Counted from the stretch's first letter, positions 52,370 to 60,903 are shown. The stretch: DNA of 64,000 nt from Pseudemcibacter aquimaris (GCF_028869115.1 NZ_CP079800.1:2356001-2420000), one strand, 5' to 3'. Numbers and translations: made by a program. The notes: generated from the letters alone by a model not told the origin.

Positions 52370-53368
52370 ATGGATAATAATTTACAGGACTTTTTTGATC
52401 TATATAACGACATCCAGTTTCGTGAAGAATCGTTCAACTTTTTAACTTGTATCGTAGAAGAACAGGTAGAAAAAAATGGAACAAATAACTTAAATGCCGA
52501 TGAAGCAATCGTCACTTTAAAAAAGAAAATATCAAATTGGGAAGATATTAAATTTGCATTCTTGCTATGTCATTCTTGTTATATACCTGACCATTATCCG
52601 GAAACAGGAAGTGAGGAAACACTTTTTTCGAAACTAATCGAATATTTAATATATGAATGGGGAGTAAGGCTTGGTTACACTTCTATATTGCAAAAAGAAA
52701 AATCCACGAAAGAAGATGTGACGTTTTTTAACAACAATGATGTTATTGTATGTGATGCTAAGAGTAATCGTCTGGGGCGAAGTCAGAAATCGCCCAACGT
52801 AAAGGACGTAATGAAAACTTCTGAGTATCAGACATGGATAAATCAATATGAAAGTAAAAATAAAGTAGGTGGGTTTGCTACATTCCCATCACTCTTGGAG
52901 TGGTCAAAAGGCAGCGAAGTCCACACATATTTAACTGATAAGTCAAACCCCATAATGTTGCTTTACAATGAATACATTGCATTTATGTTACTTAAGAAAA
53001 AACAAAATAGCACTTTAATATTCGATATACTCAAAAAGTATCCATCATTATTTCCTGTGAAAATCACTGATAAAAAAGAAGCAAAAGAAAAATATCAGTC
53101 TATGGTAGTTCAACAACTTAAATCAATTGATAATGAAAATCAATTCGAACAGTATCTTGCGGTCGTTAAAAAAATCCAAACACAGTTTGTTCAGTTTTCA
53201 GTCATGCGGCTAGAAAACATTATAAGAAAAAATATGACAGCTGCGGAGGAAAAAATTAATTCATTATCTAATAATGAATTAATTGAGATGGCAAAAAAAT
53301 TAGAAGTAGATAAAGCCAATAAAGAATATATTAGGATATTAAAAAATATTCGAAAATTCAGATTGTAA
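52370..53368 (+). CDS. HindIII-family type II restriction endonuclease
   Basis: 332-aa protein that I match to the HindIII restriction-endonuclease family. The shared blocks are 'ETLFSKLIEYLIYEWGVRLG' and the active-site strand 'VIVCDAKSNRLGRSQKSPNVKD' (landmark D129-A-K131, the D-x-K of a PD-(D/E)XK nuclease), followed by 'MKTSEYQTWINQY' and 'YNEYIAFMLLKKK'. HindIII itself has 'VADAKSFRLSRTAKNQKDF' at this point. It carries an extra N-terminal 75 residues. Strongly AT-rich. No dedicated modification methylase is adjacent; a DNA methylase gene lies 1.5 kb downstream on the other strand, across two IS insertions. Sequence specificity is not predictable. Confidence 0.75.
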   Translation: MDNNLQDFFDLYNDIQFREESFNFLTCIVEEQVEKNGTNNLNADEAIVTLKKKISNWEDIKFAFLLCHSCYIPDHYPETGSEETLFSKLIEYLIYEWGVRLGYTSILQKEKSTKEDVTFFNNNDVIVCDAKSNRLGRSQKSPNVKDVMKTSEYQTWINQYESKNKVGGFATFPSLLEWSKGSEVHTYLTDKSNPIMLLYNEYIAFMLLKKKQNSTLIFDILKKYPSLFPVKITDKKEAKEKYQSMVVQQLKSIDNENQFEQYLAVVKKIQTQFVQFSVMRLENIIRKNMTAAEEKINSLSNNELIEMAKKLEVDKANKEYIRILKNIRKFRL

Positions 53369-53498
53369 ACAACGTGTATTAAATGAGCTAGTTGAGATGC
53401 GGTAGTCTCCGATATTCCATGTAATACCAGTTCTGAAAAATAAAGACTCTCTGGGCCTGGTTTGGCTGCCGAAAGTGTGATTCATAGAAGGAAACAAT

Positions 53499-53789
53499 TT
53501 GGAGGTTTCCTTGGGCCAGCCATTACCCTTGCGTCAGGATTATGACGCGTCCAGTCTTCGCCGCCTTGCCCGGCAGTCAGAAGATTCGAATCAAACGCGC
53601 CGTTTGCTTGCCCTTGCCGTCATATATGAGGGTGGTAGCCGGAGTGAAGCTGCACAGGTTGGCGGCGTTGGTCGTCAAATCGTTCGCGACTGGGTTTTGC
53701 GCTTCAATGCAGAAGGTCCTATCGGGTTGCTGGCGCGGACACGAAGCGGGCGACCGGCAAATCTTGATGCTGCACAGGTTGCGGCTAGT
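53499..53789 (+). pseudogene. IS630 family transposase, 5' part cut by IS30
   Basis: About 97 codons of an IS630-type transposase N-terminus: 'SSLRRLARQSEDSNQTRRLLALAVIYEGGSRSEAA' (in part, landmarks RRLLALA and SEAAQVGGVGRQIVRDWVLRF) and 'LLARTRSGRP'. It begins at TTG 53499 behind GGAGG or at a nearby codon. It ends where the left end of an IS30 element begins (53790). The remaining two thirds are not found on the other side. Confidence 0.85.
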
Positions 53790-53833
53790 TTCAAAAACCA
53801 AGTGCAACGCTCGTCCGTTAGGATGGGTCCGCA

Positions 53834-54805
53834 ATGGGAACGAATTATTCACATCTCGGGCTGACCGAGAGATGTGAGATTTACCGTCTGCATGCAGACG
53901 GTAAATCTCAACAGCAGATCGCCAATCATATTGGTCGGTCTAAATCCACAATCAGCAGGGAGTTGCGGCGCAATGTTTTATCCCCAGGGGGAAGCTATAA
54001 GCCGGGTTTTGCGGATCGCATGAGCTGGGCAAGGAAATTACGTGGCAGTAAACTGGAGCGCCTGACCCCGCTGCGCGACCATGTGCTGGAGAGCCTTGCA
54101 ATGGGACATTCCCCCGAACAAATCTGCGGCAGGGCCAGACGGACAGGATCAGAGCATAGTCTGACGCCAGAAACAATCTACGCCTGGATTTATAGCCCGG
54201 TGGGCCGAAAATGCGGCCTGCATAAACTGCTACCCAAGGGCAAAGCCCGCCGTGGCAGGCGTGTCCGGAAGAAAGGCAAAGAACCGCCAATTCATGGGCG
54301 TATGCCTATTCACTTGCGCCCGACCAAAGCACATACACGCGCAGAACCGGGTCATTGGGAAGCCGATCTGGTTCATTTCTCCGGGCAGCGTGCATCACTA
54401 TTAACCTGTATTGATCGGAAAAGCCGGTTTCTAATGACCCAAAAACTGCCAAACAAAACAGCGGAAACCACCAGCGACGCTCTAACCGACATGTTCGACA
54501 GTTTGCCCCGGCGGCTGGTGAAAACGATGACGGTCGATAATGGGGGTGAGTTTTATCAACATCAGCGCCTGCCAATCCGAACGTTCTTCTGCGACCCGCA
54601 TGCGCCGTGGCAACGGGGATCAATTGAAAATGCCAACGGTGTGTTGCGGCGTATGCTGCCAAGAAAAACCAATATCAATCACTTCACCGACAGCGATATC
54701 AACGACATCATGTGGACATACAACACAACGCCGAGGAAATGCCTCGACTATCTCACCCCGCTTGAAGCGCTTGCAAAATCAATGGGCGTTGCACTTGAAA
54801 TTTGA
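53834..54805 (+). CDS. IS30 family transposase
   Basis: 323-aa DDE transposase, apparently complete. N-terminal HTH ('HADGKSQQQIANHIGRSKSTISREL', landmarks SQQQIANHIGRSKSTIS) and catalytic residues D178 ('GHWEADLVHF'), D235 ('MTVDNGGEF') and E265 ('RGSIENANGV'). Its stop is inside the right inverted repeat. Codons 15-26 coincide with a perfect 36-bp palindrome (53875-53910) that could fold the mRNA near the start. Confidence 0.95.
   Translation: MGTNYSHLGLTERCEIYRLHADGKSQQQIANHIGRSKSTISRELRRNVLSPGGSYKPGFADRMSWARKLRGSKLERLTPLRDHVLESLAMGHSPEQICGRARRTGSEHSLTPETIYAWIYSPVGRKCGLHKLLPKGKARRGRRVRKKGKEPPIHGRMPIHLRPTKAHTRAEPGHWEADLVHFSGQRASLLTCIDRKSRFLMTQKLPNKTAETTSDALTDMFDSLPRRLVKTMTVDNGGEFYQHQRLPIRTFFCDPHAPWQRGSIENANGVLRRMLPRKTNINHFTDSDINDIMWTYNTTPRKCLDYLTPLEALAKSMGVALEI
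53875..53910. repeat. 36-bp perfect palindrome inside the IS30 transposase gene
   Basis: From TGAGATTTACCGTCTGCA to its exact complement, with no spacer, 41 bp after the start codon. Read as RNA it would form an 18-bp hairpin over codons 15-26. Protein sequence in this stretch looks normal for the family. Confidence 0.9.
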
Positions 54806-54837
54806 ATCCAGCTCCCCTTCAATTAAATACAGTTCAC

Positions 54838-56973
54838 CTACAATGGCCTACGTTTGCTTAATTTAAACTTTTCAAATTTACGTCTAATCATTTTTTCAAT
54901 ATTCAATAATGCTGATGCCGTATCCTGATTCAAAACGCTAGCAGAATTCGCTATTAAAGCCACGCCGTGTGCAATCAGGCCAATAGATATATCTTCATCA
55001 CACCAGCCAGAATTTGTAAGAGCGTCAGAGAACCCACTGGAAAGAATCTCTTCAAAGCGCTTTTCTAGCATCTCACTAGAAATTGCCTCTTTAGGTTTCT
55101 CAGAAATTCTTGCAACAAAGGTCACACAAGTGTTAACAGCATCTGATGTAACTGCCCTAGGGCGACTTTTTCTCTCAATAGATAGTGGCTGCACACTAGT
55201 AATTATCATTGGTGAATTCCTGAAGGATTCGATCAGTGCCGCCCAACCAAGTATAGAGTTATGCGAATAGACAAATGATAGTAAACCATCTTTCTTCAAT
55301 ACCCTAGATACTTCGTTAATAGCTAATGTCAAATCGCGACAGTATTTACTGTGGGCCTCCTCGCCGAATCTTTTACTTGATGCAACCAGTTCATTATCAA
55401 AACTTGTTAATTCCTTGCTAAAAAGTTCATTATCGACATGTTTTAGCAACAACCTCTTCCAAGCATAAAAATTATCCGCCAATATGGAATAAAAAATATT
55501 ATCATAATAAGGTGGGTCCGTTACAACGGCATCAAACATATTATCTGAGTATGGAAGTGACTGAGCAGTTCCATGCCTTACGTCACATTCTCTATCTTCT
55601 ATCCGTAAGGCTGCTGCTCCAGCAATAATTCGTTTTAACTTGCTCCTTAAATTAGATGGGCCATTAGATGCAGGGTCTGTCTCACAATAATCCCAATACA
55701 TTGAAATCCCAGGGCCACAAAAAGCCCTTCCAACTTGCTCATTCTGAGAAATCCACATCGACATTCTGCAATTCCAGTCCACAAGTTGATCTACAAGACT
55801 TGATAAAATTGAAATGACATAAGTTGCAATATCTTTTCCATACTTATCAGATAAAATAAAGTACTCATCCTTAAGAAAACTCAAAAGTATAACACATACT
55901 GCTCTCTGCCTAGGGTTAAATATATCGGAATGAGTTTCTATACCGTACAGTGCTGGATTTACAATCCCAGACCACTTGGGGAGCTTCGATGAAGGAAGAA
56001 CAGAACCTAATCTAACAAGATGTTTTTCCTCTATGTCATGAATTCGTTTCAAAACATCATCATCCATAGATTTCGCGACGATAAATTTTTTACCCCGATC
56101 TTTTTTAACAACTTCTGAAATTATCACTTCTTTTGCATTCTTTACCGATATGTTATCCATCTCGCTAGAGCAATGAGGGCAACTAATTTTGTTTGTTCTT
56201 CCGATCCAATTTGTGCTAAGATTAGTTGTGTCTAGATCATTTATTTCATATTTAGGTCCACTTTTTTCTTCTGTGACTACAACACCTAATTTTTGCCCTT
56301 TCTTTTTTGATAGCCATTTACGTTTGCTGAGAGAAAAATAAGATTTACATTTTACACATTTGTATTCGTATCCCCATATGTAATTAGTTGTACGGCCTAA
56401 AACATTAGAATTTCTATTGGGATACATCTCCTCTGTTTCTACTTCTAACTTATCTAATATATGATCGCCGGAATTCTTTATAATTGACAAAACGTCAACA
56501 CCTCTAAACTTCCGGCTCAAATTTAAATTCGTCTTTTGAATAAAAACTGACATTTCATTGGCATCCATAGAATAAGAATCTAAACCAAGTGCTGAAATCT
56601 CAAAAGGAATTGTTCCTCCTCCACCAAACATGTCTAAAACTTTAGGTCTGTAGCTATAACCTTTTGATAAAAAACTCTTGGCTTCATCAAGAACCTCCTC
56701 TGACTCATAATTAAGAGCTAATTTAGCCATTAAATTTTCCGAACTTCGAGAAGTATCTTTGCACACACTAGAAAAAGTTAAGGCCCTCATCGCGCTATGT
56801 GGACGTCTTGCCCACCAAACATGTATAGTATGAGAATGCTTTCCACTTGTATAACGCTCAGAGTTACCCGCAACTGAGGCTTCTACATGTAGCAAGCCTG
56901 TATCAATAAGTCGTTGTTTGCTTGCTTTAACTCGAGCCAGATTTGGGTACTTCAAACTTTCTCTTTTAACCAT
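54838..56973 (-). CDS. COG1743/DUF1156-type DNA methylase
   Basis: 711-aa adenine-type DNA methyltransferase of the zinc-ribbon COG1743 group. The N-terminal DUF1156 block includes 'HVWWARRPHSAMRAL' (51-65). AdoMet motif I is 'VLDMFGGGGTIPFEISALG' (112-130) and catalytic motif IV is DPPY at 486-489 ('AVVTDPPYYDNIFYS'). Two CxxC pairs (206/209 and 265/268) form the zinc ribbon. Some relatives belong to anti-phage gene sets. It starts one base inside the stop of an 86-aa gene (TAATG). It could modify DNA against the HindIII-like nuclease across the IS elements, but I cannot show a matching specificity. Confidence 0.85.
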   Translation of the reverse strand: MVKRESLKYPNLARVKASKQRLIDTGLLHVEASVAGNSERYTSGKHSHTIHVWWARRPHSAMRALTFSSVCKDTSRSSENLMAKLALNYESEEVLDEAKSFLSKGYSYRPKVLDMFGGGGTIPFEISALGLDSYSMDANEMSVFIQKTNLNLSRKFRGVDVLSIIKNSGDHILDKLEVETEEMYPNRNSNVLGRTTNYIWGYEYKCVKCKSYFSLSKRKWLSKKKGQKLGVVVTEEKSGPKYEINDLDTTNLSTNWIGRTNKISCPHCSSEMDNISVKNAKEVIISEVVKKDRGKKFIVAKSMDDDVLKRIHDIEEKHLVRLGSVLPSSKLPKWSGIVNPALYGIETHSDIFNPRQRAVCVILLSFLKDEYFILSDKYGKDIATYVISILSSLVDQLVDWNCRMSMWISQNEQVGRAFCGPGISMYWDYCETDPASNGPSNLRSKLKRIIAGAAALRIEDRECDVRHGTAQSLPYSDNMFDAVVTDPPYYDNIFYSILADNFYAWKRLLLKHVDNELFSKELTSFDNELVASSKRFGEEAHSKYCRDLTLAINEVSRVLKKDGLLSFVYSHNSILGWAALIESFRNSPMIITSVQPLSIERKSRPRAVTSDAVNTCVTFVARISEKPKEAISSEMLEKRFEEILSSGFSDALTNSGWCDEDISIGLIAHGVALIANSASVLNQDTASALLNIEKMIRRKFEKFKLSKRRPL

Positions 56974-57233
56974 TACACATCAACTATCAATTTTGAATTT
57001 TTTTTACTTATTCTAAAATAAGAACCGCTTTTAAAGGCTCCTGCAATTCTGACCCCTATAGATATTCGCCTGTATCTGTAATCAATTTTTTTTACACCTA
57101 ATGAAATGCCATTTACCAAAACCTCAGCTTCCTTAACCGCATCAAATTCTGCAGTAACTTTGTCATCATCTTTCTTAGTCCAATAAATGTACCCATATTT
57201 AATGGCTCTTTCTGCAATCCTAATTTCAATCAA
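56973..57233 (-). CDS. small hypothetical protein upstream of the DNA methylase
   Basis: 86-aa basic, beta-rich protein ('RAIKYGYIYWTKKDDDKV', 'YRYRRISIGVRIAGAFKSGSYFRI', in part). It is translationally coupled to the methylase (TAATG overlap), suggesting a partner or regulator. No family recognised and no strong ribosome site for ATG 57233. Confidence 0.65.
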   Translation of the reverse strand: MIEIRIAERAIKYGYIYWTKKDDDKVTAEFDAVKEAEVLVNGISLGVKKIDYRYRRISIGVRIAGAFKSGSYFRISKKNSKLIVDV

Positions 57234-57369
57234 CTTTAGCTCCCATCTTTTTTACTTATTCGAAATACATAAATCATAACAATAATGACAATAAAGCTTT
57301 AATCAAGCTTTTTAGATGTGGGTTAGGTCCAATTGACAAAGTACTTCACTAGCCTCTCAAATATTGTTA

Positions 57370-57760
57370 CCGACGCAGAGGTGGTCGTCCGCCACATGAT
57401 CAGGTGATGATGTTCAAAATCCTGATTCAGCAGGCAATGTATGATTTATTGGATGACAAAGCAGAATTCATGATCCGTGACCGGTTGAGCTTCATGAGTT
57501 TCCTGGGGCTCTTGGTATTGGCGATGTGGAGCCAGATGCCAAAACGATCTGGCTGTTCCGCGAACTCCTAAAAGAAAAGGCTTTCATTAAAAATAAGTTT
57601 GAACGTTTTGAACGACATCTTGAGGATCAGGGCTTGCTGACGCTTGACGGAAAAGGCATGGATGCCAACATTGTCGAAGCCTCGCGCCAGCACAATAATG
57701 ACAAAGAGAAAGAGGCGATCAAATCGGGGTTCTTCGAGGTGTCCAATTACAGAAAATAGA
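57370..57760 (+). pseudogene. IS5-family transposase remnant (DUF772 type)
   Basis: Translates as RRRGGRPPHDQVMMFKILIQQ then 'YDLLDDKAEFMIRDRLSFMSFLGL', the N-terminus of IS5-type transposases. A two-base insertion near 57510 shifts the frame, after which 'DVEPDAKTIWLFRELLKEK' and 'LTLDGKGMDANIVEASRQ' continue. The 3' part is absent. No start codon survives. Confidence 0.85.
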
Positions 57761-57797
57761 ACCTTTCTTTCCGTTGTGACACAAGGTGCGGCATAAT

Positions 57798-58262
57798 GAA
57801 GACCGATGGGTTGTTACTGGTATTATTCACATGATCCGCAATGGTTTGCGTCAGTGAGAATCTACTCCGTAATATAGGCTCCATAAGACGCTTTATATCC
57901 GTTTTGTTTGTTAGCACAAACTGGGCGCCTTTGATCAAATATTTTTCTGTTTGTAAGCTGCAAACACCTGAAAACCCATGGCGAGGCATCGAGCCTTTTA
58001 AGGGCAGGACTTACCCGTCACATCACCGGGACAAAAAGCGGGCTAAATTCCAAATTGCTCGCGGTATGTGATGAGCATGGCCGCGCAGCAAAAACCGAAA
58101 AATTACCGGTGGAGTGATGCAAAGCAAAATACAAGAAACGTCACAAGTTGGAGAACATGTTCGCCAAATTCAAAGATTGGCACGGGATTAACATGCGATA
58201 TGATCAATGCGTGCATCCATTCTTCTCAGCCATTTGTCTCGAAGCAATCGGCATATTGTGAC
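57798..58262 (+). pseudogene. IS5-family (IS427-type) transposase remnant
   Basis: A degraded but collinear transposase: 'DRWVVTGIIHMIRNGLR', 'HKTLYIRFVC', 'GAFDQIF', then 'TGTKSGLNSKLLAVCDEHGR', and the C-terminus 'KAKYKKRHKLENMFAKFKDW' through 'FFSAICLEAIGIL' to a TGA near 58262. Several stops, frameshifts and an internal deletion. Together with the preceding remnant it fills the 57.3-58.3 kb stretch, which has no intact gene. Confidence 0.8.
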
Positions 58263-58282
58263 TGAATTAACGTGTCCTGAGC

Positions 58283-58729
58283 CTAATTGTTATTATTCTC
58301 TTGATAAAAACCAGCCTCTGCAACCCTTCGCCGAACCAGCCCTTTCAGTTTGCGGCCACCGGCCCAGATCCAGCGTATAAACTGCTCTGGCACTTCGGCG
58401 TGTTCCTCGCGGTTGATCTTACGGCGCAGTGTTGAGCGTTGGAGCGCCCCGCCGCCCAGATTATAGGTAAATGACACCAGCGCATCGAACTGACCGTCTG
58501 TTAGTGGCACATTAATCAGGCGCAGGACAGCACGTTCTGCGATCTGGGCATCTTGATGCAATAATTCCTCGGCTTGTGCTTCATCAATGCCTGATGAAAA
58601 GTCCTCATCATCTTTAACGACATGACCATATCCGATTGTGGGATAGCCAGCCGGGCAAAAATAAACAGTCCGAGAGAAGCCCTCAAACCGTTTGATCAAG
58701 TCCACCCCATTTTGTGTTATCTTCCTCAT
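58283..58729 (-). CDS. phage lysozyme / endolysin (GH24)
   Basis: 148-aa T4-lysozyme-type muramidase that cleaves peptidoglycan at phage release. The catalytic triad E-x8-C-x5-T is seen in 'FEGFSRTVYFCPAGYPTIGYGHV'-like order (Glu of FEGF, Cys replacing the usual Asp, then Thr of TIGYGH; the Cys variant is common). 'FDALVSFTYNLGGGAL' follows. ATG 58729 is preferred; an upstream ATG at 58756 adds nine charged residues. No export signal seen; release would need the holin encoded at 60.1 kb. Last of the minus-strand prophage late genes in the window. Confidence 0.92.
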   Translation of the reverse strand: MRKITQNGVDLIKRFEGFSRTVYFCPAGYPTIGYGHVVKDDEDFSSGIDEAQAEELLHQDAQIAERAVLRLINVPLTDGQFDALVSFTYNLGGGALQRSTLRRKINREEHAEVPEQFIRWIWAGGRKLKGLVRRRVAEAGFYQENNNN

Positions 58730-58803
58730 ATTTCTTCTCTTTTCTTGTAATTTCACCCATTACTGATAGGATATTTGGGTACGAAAACTAGAGGGATCGA
58801 AGC

Positions 58804-59745
58804 ATGGCGCTAAACTTGGCGAATACCGTTGTTGAATTTTTACAGCAAAATCCGGAGCAAAAATTTACTGCTCGGGAGGTCGCCAATTGGATATTTGAAA
58901 CCTATCCAGATGAATGCCAACAGAAACTGGAACGAAGTTCTAAGGTCAAGAACGACGATGATCTGGTAAAGCAAATAACGGGTGAGATTTATGCAGTCAC
59001 GTTTAAAGACAGATTGCAAAAACACGGCATTAAAATGATGGAAGACAGACCGCGACGGTTCTATTTCACCCATGCTACTGATGATGAAGAAATAGCCAAG
59101 GCCGAAAGTCATAAGCCTTCACCCGACACAAAAGCGAAAGGGTCTGTGGTAAAAGAGCATGACCTTTACCCCATCCTGTCAGAATTTCTCTGGTCAGAGC
59201 TTGAGCTGTACAGCAAACGAATTGATGAAAAGCGATCCCGTAATTCCAGAGGCGCAGGCGGTAATAAGTGGCTCTACCCTGATCTTGTCGGTATGGAAGA
59301 TCTCAGTTCTGATTGGCACCGTGAAATCAAAGACTGCGTGCAGCAATATGCTAATAAGAAAACCAAACTATGGTCGTTCGAAGTAAAGATACTCATTAAC
59401 CGCTCAAACGTACGTGAAGTCTTTTTCCAAGCCGTAAGCAACTCATCATGGGCAAACTTCGGCTATTTGGTTGCCAGCGAAATCGAAGGTGCTGATACCT
59501 TGAAAGAGCTTCGCATGCTTTCCAGCCTTCATGGCATTGGATTTATACGGCTGGATGCCGAGAACCCATCTGAAAGCCAAATCATGATTCCTGCCAAGGA
59601 GCGCATTGAAATTGATTGGGATACGGCGAACAGGTTGACGGAAGAAAACAAAGACTTTCTGCAATATATCAAGTTAATCCGTCAGTTTTATCAAACAGGT
59701 GAGATACGCCAGTCTGATTGGGATATGAATACAGAGCAGGATTAA
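58804..59745 (+). CDS. HrgA-like (COG2958) winged-helix + PD-(D/E)XK nuclease-like protein
   Basis: 313-aa protein: an N-terminal HARE-HTH-like winged helix ('FTAREVANWIFETYPDEC', residues 21-38) and a C-terminal restriction-nuclease-like domain with D160 in 'WLYPDLVG' and E193-V-K195 in 'LWSFEVKIL', the PD...ExK arrangement; 'VFFQAVSNSSWANFGYLV' follows. This matches the COG2958/HrgA family, linked to restriction loci in Helicobacter. It is the only plus-strand gene among the minus-strand prophage late genes, placed between endolysin and a small gene, so it looks like a moron with its own promoter. GAGGGATCGAAGC precedes the ATG. Probable role in defence or superinfection exclusion (inference). 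Confidence 0.78.
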   Translation: MALNLANTVVEFLQQNPEQKFTAREVANWIFETYPDECQQKLERSSKVKNDDDLVKQITGEIYAVTFKDRLQKHGIKMMEDRPRRFYFTHATDDEEIAKAESHKPSPDTKAKGSVVKEHDLYPILSEFLWSELELYSKRIDEKRSRNSRGAGGNKWLYPDLVGMEDLSSDWHREIKDCVQQYANKKTKLWSFEVKILINRSNVREVFFQAVSNSSWANFGYLVASEIEGADTLKELRMLSSLHGIGFIRLDAENPSESQIMIPAKERIEIDWDTANRLTEENKDFLQYIKLIRQFYQTGEIRQSDWDMNTEQD

Positions 59746-60038
59746 TCCTTTTCCAGTGTTCCTATAACTTTCAGGTTCTTGCTACCATATTCAAAAACGC
59801 CATGCCATTGCTCTTGCCCGAGGACATCTTTGCGCTCGATCATCAACGTAAAGCGATCAATGCCGTATTGTTTGGCTGTGGCGTAATCTTCCAGCGCGTA
59901 CCAAGCTTTACGGGCCAGCGTGGTGGCCATTTTCTTGACCGTGTATTCAAAAGCATTCAGTAGCGCTTCCAGCTCGGTATCAGTGCATTTTTCGTTTTGA
60001 ACATCTTCAATCATGGCCTTGTAAAATAGTTTACTCAT
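59742..60038 (-). CDS. small phage protein of unknown function
   Basis: 98-aa protein ('ELEALLNAFEYTVKKMATTL', 'AWYALEDYATAKQYGIDRF', 'HGVFEYGSKNLKVIGTLEKD'), overlapping the convergent HrgA-like gene by 4 bp. AAGGAGATAAC precedes the start. A 36-bp motif shared with 44171-44206 lies 38 bp upstream. No family recognised. Confidence 0.7.
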   Translation of the reverse strand: MSKLFYKAMIEDVQNEKCTDTELEALLNAFEYTVKKMATTLARKAWYALEDYATAKQYGIDRFTLMIERKDVLGQEQWHGVFEYGSKNLKVIGTLEKD

Positions 60039-60076
60039 ACTGTTATCTCCTTGTTTTCAATTGCTTTTTACACTTA

Positions 60077-60112
60077 CAGTAACGCTTCATTCCGGGCGCT
60101 TATCAAGTGAAT
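60077..60112 (-). promoter_or_regulatory. promoter-like motif shared with 44171-44206
   Basis: On the minus strand TTCACTTGATAAGCG, then CCCGGAATGAAGCG and TTACTG, 38 bp before the 98-aa gene. 29/36 identical to the element upstream of the 72-aa gene at 44.1 kb, 16 km... of sequence apart in the same orientation (about 16 kb). Confidence 0.6.
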
Positions 60113-60125
60113 AAGATCATGTTTT

Positions 60126-60584
60126 TCAAGGATTTGAGCGGAACTTGGCCAAGGCGCGTTGCCCAAACCAGAAGGACATGACAGCGGCAAACAAGGCTTG
60201 CGTTTCAGCGTCCCACACCGCAATCAATCCGGAGGTCAAATCGACACCCTGATCCAACAGCTTGAACAATGCAGCGGTTTTGACGGTGGCGAACAGAATG
60301 AAAAACGCGTAGGTAATAATCGGGCGCACCGATGCCCGCAGCGCCTCAACCCATTTCACGCCACTGGGCTGGCTGGCATGGGCATAGAGCGCCTTGCTTT
60401 CAGCTACATCAGCTTCCACCTGAATTTCTTCAAGGCGCTGAGTGTGGCCTTGACGCTGTGCCTCCAGCTGTCTGTCAAGAATGGCAAGTTCATGCTTACG
60501 GTCCGAATGGTCTCGCCAAAGTTTCAGAAAGTCCGGGAACGCGGATGAGAAAAAGCCAAGCAGGCTTCCAAGTAATGTCAACAT
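60126..60584 (-). CDS. 3TM holin (GTA-type)
   Basis: 152-aa protein of the GTA_holin_3TM type that forms membrane lesions for endolysin release. An N-terminal segment 'LTLLGSLLGFFSSAFPDFLKLW', a charged coiled region ('LAILDRQLEAQRQGHTQRLEEIQ', in part) and two C-terminal helices ('PIITYAFFILFATVKTAALF', 'AETQALFAAVMSFWFGQRAL') match the family. Its ATG overlaps the stop of the DUF6127 gene by one base, with GAGGAGG just upstream. Part of the lysis cassette. Confidence 0.87.
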   Translation of the reverse strand: MLTLLGSLLGFFSSAFPDFLKLWRDHSDRKHELAILDRQLEAQRQGHTQRLEEIQVEADVAESKALYAHASQPSGVKWVEALRASVRPIITYAFFILFATVKTAALFKLLDQGVDLTSGLIAVWDAETQALFAAVMSFWFGQRALAKFRSNP

Positions 60585-60874
60585 TATGAACCTCCTCCAA
60601 AGAGCTTAAATTTGATGGCCACCCCTGCCATCAGGGCGAGCAGAAGCCCGGTGGTGATAAGTCTGACCGCCGTTGCCCATGCCGTGCGTTTGGCAAGACG
60701 CAGGGCGCTTAAGAGCGAACGAAGTTCATGGATGTCGTCGGCTGCATCTTCGCCGTCGAGCCCAACATTCTTGAGGGCCTGCAGGGCTCCCTTGCGGGCT
60801 GCACGCTCAAGCAATGCTTCAAAATCTTCTTCGGGCATGACAATGCGCCCGCCCTCATGATCAGGTGGTGTCAT
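60584..60874 (-). CDS. DUF6127 family phage protein
   Basis: 96-aa protein with an acidic N-terminal half ('MPEEDFEALLERAARKGALQAL') and one C-terminal transmembrane helix ('AVRLITTGLLLALMAGVAIKF', in part). It matches DUF6127, which precedes GTA-type holins in alphaproteobacterial prophages; probably a holin partner. The 3' end overlaps the holin start by one base. Confidence 0.85.
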   Translation of the reverse strand: MTPPDHEGGRIVMPEEDFEALLERAARKGALQALKNVGLDGEDAADDIHELRSLLSALRLAKRTAWATAVRLITTGLLLALMAGVAIKFKLFGGGS

Positions 60875-60903
60875 GGTCTTTTCCTTTATTGGTATTTTGA
60901 GTT

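Larger units (their letters stand above)
53790..54807 (+). mobile_element. IS30 family insertion sequence, intact
   Basis: Terminal inverted repeats of about 24 bp: 53790-53813 and 54784-54807 share AAGTGCAACGC and TTCAAA blocks. They enclose a single full-length transposase. The element inserted into an IS630 remnant between the restriction enzyme and the methylase gene. Any short target duplication is not evident. Confidence 0.85.

Noticed and set aside
57747-58071. Open frames of 76-80 codons in 57.7-58.1 kb
   Set aside because: They run through a degraded IS5-type transposase in mixed frames; no ribosome sites.
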